From Spirodela intermedia (taxonomy: Eukaryota; Streptophyta; Magnoliopsida; Alismatales; Araceae): a stretch of 64,000 bases of DNA. Positions 1 through 11,350 of the stretch are shown piece by piece (positions within the stretch are counted from its first letter, which is position 1; every line of letters starts with the position of its first letter). Where the stretch lies: assembly GCA_902729315.2 (NCBI GenBank), contig LR746270.1:6255221-6319220 (forward strand), written 5' to 3'. The translations under genes and the position numbers were made by a program. Below the pieces are notes generated by a model that was not told where the DNA came from, searched no databases, and was given only the letters and a program-made list of their open reading frames with translations.

Positions 1-501
1 AATCCACCGCGCGGGGTGGCGACGAGGAGTGGCCCACCAGCGCCTCTGCGAATATGGCGGCGACGATCGACCGCCAGCTTCATGGCGAATGCGGCCGCGA
101 GGACCAGGGGGAGATCTCTTCTCTGGTCCCCAGTCGGCGAGGGCCTCGGCGTCTATGGCGGATCTCCCCGGAGGGAGCTCACATTGCGCGGCGCCGGCGC
201 CGGCCGCCTGGCTGATCAGGCGTCCCTCCGCCGGCCCCTCGCCGAGAGTTAAAGAGCCCCGCCCCGCGGGATCACTGTCTGGGGAGGTAATTAAATATCG
301 AACTGTCGATGGATGACGTCTGAGCCGTGCGATCCTTTGTTCTTGGGATCTGTGAAAATGCGGCAACTACCTCCGCCACCGGCTTCTCGACCCTCCTCAT
401 CACTAACCACGCCCCCCCCCCCTCCCCCATCTTCTTCCCTTCCTCCCCACTCAACCTTCGGCGTAGTTACACTGCGGAGGAGTTGAGCATCTGATGTGTA
501 G
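1..501. other. GC-rich 5' flank of the lipase gene, unassigned
   Basis: The first ~260 bases are very GC-rich and carry short overlapping open frames, but none resembles a protein family I know. The stretch could be the end or first exon of a neighbouring gene cut by the window edge. From about 260 to 501 it becomes mixed, with a C-run near 411-425, and probably holds the promoter and 5' UTR of the lipase gene. I see no clear TATA box. Confidence 0.4.
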
Positions 502-3044
502 ATGGCGGTGGAGTACCAGGAGGTGAGCTAGCTCCTCAATCTGATTCAATCAGTCCTCAGAACCTCCAATCGGTTTCGTGTTCACATGAATCCGGATTGA
601 TTGTGGGGCTGGGATTTGCAGGAGTATACCACGAACTCTAGAGGTGTGCAGCTTTTTACGTGCAGATGGTTACCTGTTTCCTCGCCTCTCAAGGCCCTCG
701 TCTTCCTCTGCCATGGTTAGTAAGATCTCTCCGCATCCAGTCCTCCCTCTCCTTCACGTTGGAGAATCAACCGGAAGCTAGTTATTCTGGCCATTACTTT
801 TATTCACTTGCTGATCTGTTTTCTCTCTCTTGTTCTCCAATTGCTTCTGGGATGCAGGATACGGGATGGAGTGCAGCGGCTTCATGAAAGGTATATACTA
901 CAAAACGCCTTCTCCGTACATCTTAATAAAGAAGGAGAAGCATCTGGGATTCTCCATGTTCTATGCATTGCAGCCATCGCCTGTGCCCTTCCGGATCTTT
1001 CCTCCCTCACATCCGCAAATTGGGTGTCTCAAACTTTTCGACATGAATGATCTCGCTTGTCGTGATATTCATTCAATACTGATCTGATTGAGTACACACC
1101 GAGTACAGATCATACTACTCTCGGCTCACTCTTGACTGGCTTTGATTCACAGAGTGCCAGGAAAGTTCAAATTATACGTCGAAGAAATTGTCAGACCACC
1201 AGCTCAAGTTGAATTCGATTTCACCACCGATACTTCCGAATTCATGCTCCATGGTAGAGATTTGGCCGGAAGCTTCCAGCTCTTGTCCCTCCTCTCCCAG
1301 GTCGTCTTCCTCCCCGCCGGTAGGCTCCTGATAGCAGGCACATAGTCGGATGATGGCGACGTGTGTGGTGAGAGATCCGTCCACATTCTCTGACTTCATC
1401 CCATCCTTATCCTCGTCACCGCTGCGTAGATGTGTGCGAATCGCCGGCGTGTGGATCACCTTCTCCATGGTCGTGCTTCTCTGGTAATCCGTCTGACCTA
1501 GCTCGGGATGACGGCATCCCCATCCACCCCTAGACCGTAATCAAAGCATTCTTCCGATTCAGAACGGAAAACCGCATTCACTCTTGATGCTCTCTTAGTG
1601 TCTTACGTCTTCGTCACTGTCAGCGCCGTCTAGAGTTGAACATCGGCAGTAATGGCGATGTTAGGTGAAATTCTTAAAGAAGAGCATAAAGTAATACGAT
1701 CCTCAAATTTGCGTCCCCGGAAGTAATGGCGGCGATGGCCCCCCCACCGTCTTCACCATGGGTCCCAGGAACTTTCCCCCACCACCCCGAACAGCGATGT
1801 CTCACAATTCATGACTTGATGCTTCTGTACCTTTGATGGGGACGGCGATGAAGGCTGCGGGACGAGACTGGCGACGGCGGGCTACGCCGTGTACGGCGTC
1901 GACTACGAAGGGCACGGCAAGTCCGCCGGCGCGCGCTGTTACATCAGGAAATTCGACCACCTCGTCGCCGACTGCGATGCCTTCTTCAAGTCCGTCTGCG
2001 GTTGGTATCTCCCTTTCTGTATCTATCTCTGTGTTTTCTGGGCTTGTCGAGCTCTGTGATTCTGAAAGTGGCCGGCTGAAGATGGGCACCGGGAGAAGCG
2101 GAGGTTCCTGTACGGCGAGTCCATGGGAGGGGCGGTGGCGCTGCAGCTTCACCGTAGGGATCCCACCTTCTGGGACGGCGCCGTGCTCGTTGCCCCCATG
2201 TGTAAGGTGGGTATCAGCGTCCTCCTTTTTTTTCCCCCTTCCACGCCGCCGTCTTCTCCCTCACCCAGCGCGCCGCCGACGCAGATCTCGGAGAAGGTGA
2301 AGCCGCATCCGTTGGTGATCAGCCTCCTGACCCGCGTCGAGGAGATCATCCCCAAGTGGAAGATCGTCCCCACCAAGGACGTCATCGACTCCGCCTTCAA
2401 GGACCCCGTCAAGCGTGAAGAGGTAGAATTATCCCCTCCTTCCCTCTGGTAAACAGAGACTGGTTCTGACGCCATGGCCATTGGCGCCCAGATACGGAGC
2501 AACAAGCTCATCTACCAGGACAAGCCCCGGCTCAAGACGGCCCTGGAGCTGCTCCGCACCAGCATGGCCCTGGAACTCTGCCTCGGCGAGGTGCCCCGCT
2601 CTCTCTCTTGCTCTCGCTCGCTCGCTTGCTCGCTCTCCCGCCACCCTCGCCGGAAAGGCTCAGTTCGGTGCGGCCCCCTAGCAGGTGACGCTGCCGTTCT
2701 TCGTGCTGCACGGGGAGGCCGATACGGTGACAGACCCAGAGGTCAGCCGCGCGCTGTGCGAGAGGGCGGCGAGCTCGGACAAGACGATGAAGCTCTACCC
2801 GGGGATGTGGCACGGACTGACCTCCGGCGAGCCCGACGCCAACGTGAACGCCGTCTTCGCCGACATCGTCGACTGGCTCGACCGCCGCAGCGCCGTCCCG
2901 CGGCTTGCCGCCCCCTCCCCTGCTCCCCTCTCCGTCCATAAAGAGGTGGTCCCCCGCCACCGGTCCAGAAGGCGCGGCGGCGGCGCCGCAGCCCGGCTGC
3001 TGTGCCGCTTGAGCGGGCGGATGCACCATCACTCCGCCATTTAG
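502..3044 (+). CDS. Monoacylglycerol lipase / caffeoylshikimate-esterase-like alpha/beta hydrolase
   Basis: Eight exons: 502-522, 622-715, 858-890, 1854-2000, 2082-2206, 2285-2422, 2492-2590, 2685-3044. All introns are GT-AG and all phases agree, giving 338 aa. Visible motifs are the oxyanion HG of LCHGYG (about residues 37-41), the nucleophile elbow GESMGG (Ser112), HGEAD with the acid Asp232, and MWHGL with His262. These are the triad and order of the Hydrolase_4/MAGL family, cytosolic or membrane-associated enzymes that cleave monoacylglycerols or lysophospholipids; the related plant CSE cleaves caffeoyl shikimate in lignin synthesis. Family members cannot be told apart by motif, so the substrate is open. 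The first exon codes for only seven residues. The last ~40 residues after DWLDRR are low-complexity, basic and poorly conserved. Exons are strongly GC-rich. Intron 3 (963 nt) holds nothing recognised. The weakest border is the acceptor at 1853. Confidence 0.88.
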
Positions 3045-4690
3045 CAGAACCAGCGCGTCAGACGAAGGGGACAGAACAGCTGTCGTGTAAATGTAAGGGA
3101 GCTCAATAATCTTATTATCTTCGAAAAACCGATAATATATCCCGCCGGAAAAAGCCATAAAAAATCGAATGTCCACGTGCCCATGCAAGTCATCACGTAC
3201 TTGACCTTCTTTCCTCCCACACACACCCACACACACCCACACACAAATTCTTGACCTTCTTTCCTCCCATCCATTGTCACTTCATTTTTCCTCCAACTTA
3301 TTGACATGTAACTGAGCTTATGAACCATATAACTAAGTCAATAATATAATTATGAATAGTTGGGCGAAGTGAGCCAAAGTGGGTTGATCTCAGCTGAGCC
3401 TATTCCAACATGATGGGGAGGAGCTAGATGGCATTAAGGCCTTGAAACAGATTTTCGAGCTCAGCCCGAGGCTTAGAAAGGGCAAAACAATTGACATTAT
3501 AAGTACAAGATGGTATAATTGAATTTTCTTGCTCTTAAATTGTTCTAAGAAGTTTACAAAAGCCTATTGCCTATCACATGTCGATTTGGGGGCTAGACCA
3601 ATCCTCTTATTGCTTAGGTGAGTTGGCATGCTAATTCTCGTGGGGTCGATCCCTTGATGGAACCTTGTGAAAGTAAATGCTAGTGGGTTCACTGTTTGAT
3701 CTCTTAGTTAGAGGTTTTGATTGAAGTACTTTTCTATTTGATCATGTGGTGGTTGTGTTTAAGTTTGGCTAGTGAGAGTTCATCACTTTTGTCAGTGGGA
3801 GGGCTTATATCTTAGGTTTATTTTTTCTAATTTTACCACTGCTTTTGTTATGAGGTCTAGTGACTTGGAATTAACTATATTCATTTATTTATTTTTGAGA
3901 AAAAATGAAGTTTAAATTTTTTTATGCAATGAGTTGTCACATCTCACTCAAATATTGTTTGATGACTATACAAATCCCTTTAATGAAATATGCTTACATC
4001 ATGTTGATATATGATTTAATAAAATTATTCAGTGACTTAACCGAAAAAAATATTTTATCTTTATATTTTTTTAGCTTGAAATGCCTTGCTTTGGACTATG
4101 GAGTTTTTTTCCATGAATAATAAGTGTTCCAATGATTCAGTTTTGAATGACCTTAGTTTGAATAATTTAATGTTAATAATTCTCCCATTGGCATTGGTTG
4201 AATTATGGCTCTAAAATTTTAATGGGCTAGAATATGTTTTACAAATTTCATGATCTTTCAATGCCTTGTAATTATGAATTCATGAAACTTCTTATTTACG
4301 GCCTAATGTTGTCTTATTTTGTAGTTTAGCTTGGTTTGTGTGGAGATTGCTAGAGCAAGAAATGAATGAAGAGGATCTAAAAGAATAGTTATAAATTGCT
4401 TAGAGTATGCTGATGAATTGCCATTACCCAACTACAACAATACTTTCCATTATCAGGGCTGGCCCATTGATGACCAAGTTACATTTTCTTCTTAGGGCTA
4501 ATGTAGATAAAAAATAAATAATAATTATTATAGTAATAACTAAGCCCCCAATTGAGTGAGCACTATCTTGATAGTGAAAAGGATTAAAGTTGAAGCTACT
4601 CTTGATACTAATGTCATCAATATTGATAACACATCTTTTCTATGTTATAAGTAACACATAATTATTATATTTGTTACATTAATTAATACT
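3045..4690. other. Intergenic, 3' flank of lipase gene, AT-rich
   Basis: Starts with the lipase 3' UTR. A short CA-rich microsatellite (CACACCCA type) at about 3219-3245 is flanked by two copies of a ~19-base TTGACCTTCTTTCC-containing segment near 3201 and 3253. The rest is AT-rich, without a convincing coding region or recognisable transposon domain. Confidence 0.5.
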
Positions 4691-4699
4691 TGATGTAGT

Positions 4700-5391
4700 A
4701 GTAATGTAAAATATAATAAGATCAAGGCTTGAATCCACATGAATCTTGAGGAATAAACTAGCTTTTGAATCTATAGAACCAAAGCCTTAAACCCTTGAAT
4801 TCACAAAAGGGGGTACCTTGAATCCACAACATCAATGGGGAACCTTTGAGAGCACTTGAATCCACAAGTAGGAGGGTGAACCTCAAAGGAGAAAAAAAAC
4901 TTATAATATCATCTTCAAGTTATAATGAGGCCTTTATATAGGCTTAAAAGGAGATGGGGCACTCCCAAAAGGAAGATCCAAAGTAGATTTTGGAGATAGA
5001 CTTTTATTAACTCTAAAATTGAAGCTTTGACATATAGAGATTATGATCATATCCTAAGACATACTCTAACTAGCTCTAAATGACATGTAATATATTGACA
5101 TATAGATACCTTGAATAGATCTAAAAGACATGTTTTGACTAGCCTTGAAATGATTTGAAATAGACTAACATACTCTGTTCTTGAATAGATCATGGGGACA
5201 GACTTTGATCAACATTTAAAATATCTTATAGAAGAAAATAAATAGAAAGTAAGTTTATAGAAAATAACTTTCCTAAAATAACTTTTTGTGACTTTATTGG
5301 GCCTAATAGTTAATTAGGTCCTCCGAATTCTAAAGTTGTTGGACTACTAATTTCAACCTCTTCTTCACTTTTTTAGTATAGAAGTACGTCA
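4700..5391 (-). mobile_element. Degenerate 3' LTR of gypsy element I
   Basis: Matches about 8050-8661 in the same orientation, including shared blocks around 'GCTTTTGAATC', 'CTTGAATCCAC', 'GGCCTTTATATAGGC' and 'TTCAACCTCTTCTTC'. On the minus strand the copy starts TGACGTAC at 5391, directly after a gypsy integrase C-terminus. The conserved ...TCCTTTTGAAG-type stretch just before the LTR is what plant Ty3/gypsy elements usually show at this junction. The left end near 4700 is approximate. Confidence 0.72.
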
Positions 5392-5800
5392 ATCTCTGAT
5401 ACTTCAAAAGAGCACATCCTAGAGTCTTCATTTCAGGCATCTTAGTATTCGTAAATATCACTTAGATTGAAAGTATATGAAATTATATTTTTTTCTAGGA
5501 GCTCAATAAGATAGGCATTGTTGTTAAATTTCTATAACATTCTAAAGGGTCCATATTTCTTTGATTTGAGCTTGTAATAGGTGCATGTTGGGAAGCATTA
5601 TTTCTGTAGGTAGACCATTATAAGATCACCAACTTGAAATATTTTCTTACTTCTCTTTTTATCTACCATCTTTATGTCCTTTTTACAATTTTTTGTAAGA
5701 TTGTGCATGCCTCTTTCATGAATTTTCTTAATGACTTCTTCGTATTAATGTTGACAACTTCAATAGATCTAAAAGAAATTTTAGAAGAAAATAATATACT
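5392..5800 (-). pseudogene. Gypsy element I integrase C-terminus (decayed)
   Basis: Minus-strand translation gives the plant Ty3/gypsy integrase tail: KKRSKKIFQVGDLIMVYLQK, then KKYGPF and NAYLIELLE, and finally TFNLSDIYEY. At least two stops interrupt the frame. This is the GPY/F-type end of the polyprotein that precedes the 3' LTR. It belongs with the gag remnant at 7560-8010 and the LTR pair around it; the protease and reverse transcriptase in between are gone. Confidence 0.82.
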
Positions 5801-5844
5801 ATTAAAAATAAAGATTTGTTAGTATAATAGTTAATTATTGGCTC

Positions 5845-6384
5845 CTTGTGAGACCCAACCCACTTGCCAAAAAGGTCATGGTTCACCTACTTACAACTGA
5901 ATTTGCATCGAAGATGGTTCAAGAAGACCTAATAACTTAGAAGACTCTAGTTCAAGAAGACCTAATAACTTAGAAGACTCTAGTTCAAGAAGACCTAGCA
6001 GTCTAACAAACCCACTAACTCCAAAGAAGTATGAAAGCTATTCAAGACATTTAGAGGGTCCTACCATAGTGTATAAATAGACATGGAGAAGTGAGTTAGA
6101 AGCATGATGAAGTCAACAATTACCTCCATTCCTTTCTCTATTTCTTTTTCTTTCCAAACAAGGGCTCGAGCTTGATTTGAGAGCTTCCTATTCTTGTAAT
6201 AGTCTCAAGATTTAGTAGAATCTTCTTTCATTTCTTCACTTCACGCTTGAAGATTATGAGGTCTTATCAAGTTGATATTAGATCATACAATGCCTCCAAA
6301 TATTTGGAATAGGAGTTAGAAGAGTTCCAAATGAGCTCTTAACAAACGAACATTATACTATTAACATCTAATAGAAAAATATGG
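5845..6384. mobile_element. LTR-like fragment with TATA box and 33-bp tandem repeat
   Basis: Lies between the gypsy I integrase end and a fragment of the 1.7-kb LTR family. It contains a TATA-like GTATAAATAG near 6070 followed by a T/C-rich stretch, which is the usual promoter layout of an LTR. A 33-bp unit (GTTCAAGAAGACC...) is repeated at 5917-5949 and 5950-5982 and partly from 5983. No coding domain is seen and the borders are uncertain. Confidence 0.45.
5917..5999. repeat. 33-bp tandem repeat, about 2.5 copies
   Basis: The first two copies (5917-5949, 5950-5982) look identical; the third diverges after AGACCTA. Near-identity suggests a recent local duplication. Confidence 0.85.
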
Positions 6385-7340
6385 AGGAGGCTCTATCACA
6401 TTCGATATATTCTAAAGAGGTGGCGATGTGTCTCCTGACAGATCGTCTTGTTCTTGATGATGACACATTCATCGATCAACTAGAGATGATTTTCTTGATG
6501 AATTTATGATTATTTTATCTATAATTATTGTTGATGAAATTTTTATTGATGATCAAGCATTTACGACGACTCAATCATTAGTCAACACTATGTAGGAAAA
6601 TCATAGGGTTAAAATAGATAAAAACTATAAATTTTGGCCTTAGTGGGACTTAAACTTTTTGTTGGTTGCTTGGCTGTGTGAGATAAAATTATCAAAAGAC
6701 CAAACTACCCTTAAAATAGTGAGCTCATGACCATGTTTCCTTTTAATACCTTAAGAATATTTTCGACATTATTTTGTCAATGTGTTCCGACTACATTTTA
6801 GTCCCACATCATTTTTTTTTAGATGTTCAAGATGAATATAACTTTGTACACCCTTCTCTCTCTAAGTTCCCTCTCTCAAAAAAAAGTAGACAAGATCACT
6901 TAAGAGAGGGCTAAGTCAAATGGCCTGCTCCCACATACACATATGTACAAACACTCATTACCCCACACTTGGTTGACCCCTAGTGATATGAAAAGGGAGT
7001 GACGCACACGTGCTATGTGTGGGTCCTTAGCCACCCAATCTCCTAGCTTGTGGCTTGCCTAATCCTATGTGTGGTGTCCTCTAGGTCAGATGCTAGGTCA
7101 TGGCTGGGAAGTGGGCTTGCTTTTTTTTATATTTTATATTTTATATTTTTTTCATTTTTTCTAAAAAAATATGAATATAAAAATTATATAAATTCACATA
7201 AAATCATGTGATTAACCAAAAATTTCTAATAGTCACTAAAACTCTTTTTCTCTATTTGATTCATATAGTGTATATTTATCATGAGTTAATTCATAAATGA
7301 TTATTTAAACAATTATTAACTCATAATAATCAACACTTAT
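6385..7340 (+). mobile_element. Fragment (copy G) of the 1.7-kb LTR family
   Basis: Parallels the inner and right parts of copy B: 'GGAGGCTC...', 'GAGGTGGCGA...GTCTCCTG', 'GATCGTC...', 'AGATGATTT', the '(T)TTGGC' block and the terminal TTAACTCAT..ATAAT. It is strongly diverged, lacks the first several hundred bases of the LTR, and ends near 7340. It occupies the place where gypsy I protease and reverse transcriptase should be. Confidence 0.65.
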
Positions 7341-7559
7341 GAGATGCCATATTCCAAGAGGTTGTAGAAGCAAAGAGTTAATTCACCTTTGTCTTGGAGA
7401 TGGGGTGTTTCACTTGACCTTGTTGAGGGTTAAGTTGCTCGTCTAATTTGTGGGGTTGAAGAAATAGTGGCTGATATTAGTCAATCTAGTTGAAAGTTTA
7501 AATTCTGGTTGCTTTAGTTTCATTCTCTAATCCTCCCTTTTTCTAACAATGACTCCACA
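7341..7559. other. Unassigned stretch between LTR fragment and gag remnant
   Basis: A G/T-rich stretch that may be decayed gypsy I internal sequence. No domain could be read. Confidence 0.3.
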
Positions 7560-8010
7560 CATTTTGCTACCATAATCACATAATTAAGTTTAAATAATAA
7601 TTGTAGAGCTACCTTTTCCTTGATATCTCACAATGCTTGAATATTGAAATCATGTGTGACTCATATTCAATTAAATCAACTTGGAAGGATAAATGATAAA
7701 ATTCTTTGACATAGTTAGAAATAGATTGACTTCCTTATTTATAATCTTAATACTCTTGATATAAAATCTACTCATAATTAGGTGATAGAAAATGAGATTT
7801 TAATAATTTCTTTATTTTCTCCCACATTCATATGAGCTCTTTGCGAGACGTAGCATTTGTGTATATTTTCTCCCACTTGAGATCACTCTTCAATTTATAT
7901 GCCAATAATTTTACTTAGTTTTCTTCTGAAATCTTCATATATTCAAAAAAATACTCAGCTTTAGCTAACAAATCTAAGAACTCTTCAATTCTTAAATGGA
8001 AATTAAAACA
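7560..8010 (-). pseudogene. Gypsy element I gag (decayed)
   Basis: On the minus strand the retrotransposon gag domain is readable across several stops: EEFLDLLAKAEYFFEYMKIS, then KLLAYKLKSDLKWEK, SHFLSPNYE, and SISNYVKEFYHLS. These are the conserved blocks of the Retrotrans_gag family. Position and orientation fit the integrase tail at 5392-5800 as one element whose middle is lost. Confidence 0.78.
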
Positions 8011-8049
8011 TGATAAATTGACTAAGATCCATAGCTAGATCCATAGCTA

Positions 8050-8661
8050 AATTAAAACACGAACCTTGAAGAAATTAGCTTTTGAATCCATAGCTAGATC
8101 CTTAAGCCCTTGAATCCATAAGGGAGGGGTGACCTTGAATCCACATGATTAATGGGAGACCCTTTAATCTAAAAGTAGAAGGAGGGGGAACCTCATATGA
8201 GAAAAAAACTTGTAATATTTCAAAAGTGTCATTTTAAGCTTATAATGGGGCCTTTATATAGGCCTAAAAGAAGGTTGGGCTCTCTCAAAAGAAAGATAAG
8301 ATCTTGAAGATATGCAATAATTTGCTCCAAAATGACTTGAAACATACTCAAACATATAGAGATTTCGAACAGATCTTAGGGGCAAGCTCTCAAATGACCA
8401 TAAATAAAAAATTAGACTAGGATCTTGAATACATAATGAGAACATTCTCTAAACAACATTTTAAACACCTTCTAGAAGAAAAAATAATATAAAACAAGTT
8501 TACATAAAATTAGCTTTCTCAAAATAACCTTTTGTGCCTTTGTTGTGCCCAGTAGTTAATTGTGCCTTCTTTGAATATTCTTCGCATGATGCCCCAATTT
8601 TAAAATGGTTAGGTCTTTAGTTTCAGCCTCTTCTTTACTTTCTCAATATACGACTACATCA
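8050..8661 (-). mobile_element. Degenerate 5' LTR of gypsy element I
   Basis: Direct repeat of 4700-5391. On the minus strand it starts with TGATGTAG at 8661, matching TGACGTAC of the other copy. No primer-binding site could be read on the internal side near 8010-8050. The copies differ by many substitutions and small indels, so the insertion is old. Confidence 0.7.
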
Positions 8662-10690
8662 AGTGACATCACGTAAAATATATTCTAGATTAATTACACA
8701 AAATACATGCTTATATTTATAACATATTTATACTTTAAATATTTCATTATTATGTATTAGTATATTTTACTTGTCATTTTTGTCCTTAAGTCTTTCATAA
8801 TTATGGTTTAAACTAGGATTTAACAATTATAATTCATTGTGTTAGATATATATAATTTTTTTAACGATTTTTTGGAATAATTTGTAAATGTGTGTTGATT
8901 TCTAAGGGCAATCTAGGTTGATTAGTGACCCATTAAGGAAGCCCTCAAGAGGCCATTTAGGACGATTTAATTAGTTATATTAAAAAAATTTGAGTAGAGA
9001 AAAAACACATTGAAAGAATTATTCTTGTGGAAAAAGGGACAAATAAATGAAATCTTGATTCTCATTGAAAACACAATCGATTTCTAAAAAGCATGATTCC
9101 TAGCCATCTGAAATCAATACTAAATCCAATTTGAGTATAAAAACTTCATATTATTAGGGTGAAAAATGATCCCTTCTCCCTCCTACCACTTGGTGCCCAC
9201 CAACGGTCTTCTTAGTATTCCTTGTTGAATTTAATTTTTTTTCTTTAAATTTAATTTTACTTTGTTTTAGAATTTTTTCATTGATTCAATTATGTGATAG
9301 GTTGATGAACTAACGAATCAATTGATGTTTAGAAATTTTATTTGTCATTTCACTTGAATTTTTTCATCCTCCTCATCCCCAGTGTTAGATAGAGATCTTC
9401 TTTTTATTAATTAATTCGAAATTTACTTTCAACTCTGATTCCTTCTATTTTCGCATCTAATTTTCACATTTTTTCTCTTAAACATTTAGTTTGTTTCTCA
9501 AACAATGGGAGTCCAAGTCCTTTTTATATCTTTACATCATAATTTTCTCTTTCTCATGATTTCTTCCTTCTCTCTCTTCCCTTGATCTTCATATGTAGAT
9601 GAATCTCTTGCATTCCTTTAATTGATTCTTGCAAATCTAAGTTGAAAAACAATACATATCTAAAACTAGATGTTAACAAGAGAAGATCATGAGCTAAACA
9701 TCATAGTTGAGGTAGATTAGGAGTAAAAAGATTAATGGCGAGGATTGTAGAAAATCTCTTCTACTCTCATTCTGTTTTGTTCTCTTTCTTCTTCTATCTA
9801 GATCTAAATTTACTTGTAAAAAATTAAAATTGTCACCAAATTCATCTTCCATGTGGAATCAACCTGAACTCATTGTAATTGTCTGATTTAATTTGATGTG
9901 AATTCAATTTTTTAAATATTAAAATTGACATATCTTAATACAACAATTAAGAGACAATAAGACATCATAAAAGAGCCTTTTTATAATGTTATAGGGTTGT
10001 TGTTGTATAGATCCATAAACGTTGGATCTATAGTCTAATATTTAGAGCATGGGCTAATGTTATTGGAACTAAATTCACTTTTACAATAAATAAATAGTTG
10101 CAACATGTCATGCTTAGTTTTTCTTTCATAATCGGACATCGATATACATTATGAGCTTTTCAAGAAAGTTAGGCAATTCAAAGAAATTTTAATACAACAA
10201 GCCATTGGAATATCTACACTTTCTAAGCATTTAGTGATCAATTATGATGAATTATGGATTATGGACACCATTAGCATGTTAGCTTGCAGTGATTAATAAA
10301 ATAAATCAAGCATTGAATTTGTTCATTCAAAATTCACAGTCTTTACTTATTTAGATGTAATTGAAAATATTGCATAATTTTTTTAGTGAAAATTAATTTA
10401 AGACAATTGAGAATAAACGCAATGGAAATGATTTTTTTCTCTGATTATTAAATTATGTGCAACATGTAAGCCAACAATACTTAGAGAATCTGTTACTAAT
10501 AGGTCAACTGATGTTTGATTCAAAGAAAGTTGAGATTTGTTAGATATAATGTGCAATTACATAATATATTAGAAAAATGAGAATATATAGGTTGACAGTT
10601 AAAAGGATAAGTGTATTCTCGTGGTTAAAATAATTGACGAGGATATAAAATGAATATCCCCATATATCAATCATTTCTGCTGCACTTCTC
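8662..10690. other. AT-rich intergenic region
   Basis: About 2 kb of AT-rich DNA with no gene, domain or clear repeat border. Long T and A runs are common. Its right end grades into the SR gene promoter. Confidence 0.5.
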
Positions 10691-11350
10691 CACAATCATA
10701 TCCTCATGACATTTTCGGGCCGGGCTGAATCATCCAGCCCGACCCGGGCAGCTTATCGCTGCTTTCGATTAGCCGAACCGTTCGATAAGGTAAGGCGACA
10801 ATCTGGGCGGCACCGAGTTCTCCACGTCATCTACGTCGGAGCCGGATCGATGCAATTTAAGGTCGGTGCTTTATTCCATGTTATTTACGCGTCTGCCACT
10901 CGTTTTATTATTTACGTAGCCCCATCACGCGGCTCAGCCGGCGGCAAAACCCTCGTTGGCGTCCCTACAGAGCTCCCTGATATCTCTCAGGTCTAGGGTT
11001 TCATCTTCTTGCTCCTCGTGTGCGTTTACTCCAGTCCTCGCATGCATCTTTTCTCGTGCCTGAAATTTTATCTCCATCTTGGGTGCTTTTATAGTTCTCG
11101 TGGGTTTATTCTCTGTCGATCTTTTGTTCTTTCATTTGTTTTATTTCTTTCGACCTGGGTATTGGCCATAGTTGTGGTTTTATCTTTTCATATTCAAAGG
11201 CGATTTCTTTTTCGTGTCGTGTTCTGTAGAGTCATTCCCCTGTGACTCCTCGTGCTCTGCTTTATTTTTACTGAGAATTAGAGACATCTATGGCCATTAT
11301 TAATCCGGTTGAATTGGCCTCTGTACATTACGTTCGAATTTCAGGACAAG
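10691..11350 (+). promoter_or_regulatory. Promoter, 5' UTR and likely leader intron of the SR gene
   Basis: Base composition shifts from AT-rich to GC-rich near 10715. A CCACGTCATC motif (ACGTCA core) lies at about 10820-10830. A telo-box (AAACCCTA on the minus strand) at 10994-11001 is typical near start sites of plant translation and splicing genes. A CAG|GTCTAG donor at 10990/10991 and the TTTCAG acceptor at 11344, six bases before the ATG, suggest a leader intron, as many plant SR genes have. The exact donor is uncertain. Confidence 0.55.

Noticed and set aside
2532-3242. A 236-codon minus-strand open frame
   Set aside because: Antisense to the last lipase exons and running into a CA microsatellite; no domain, and composition explains it.
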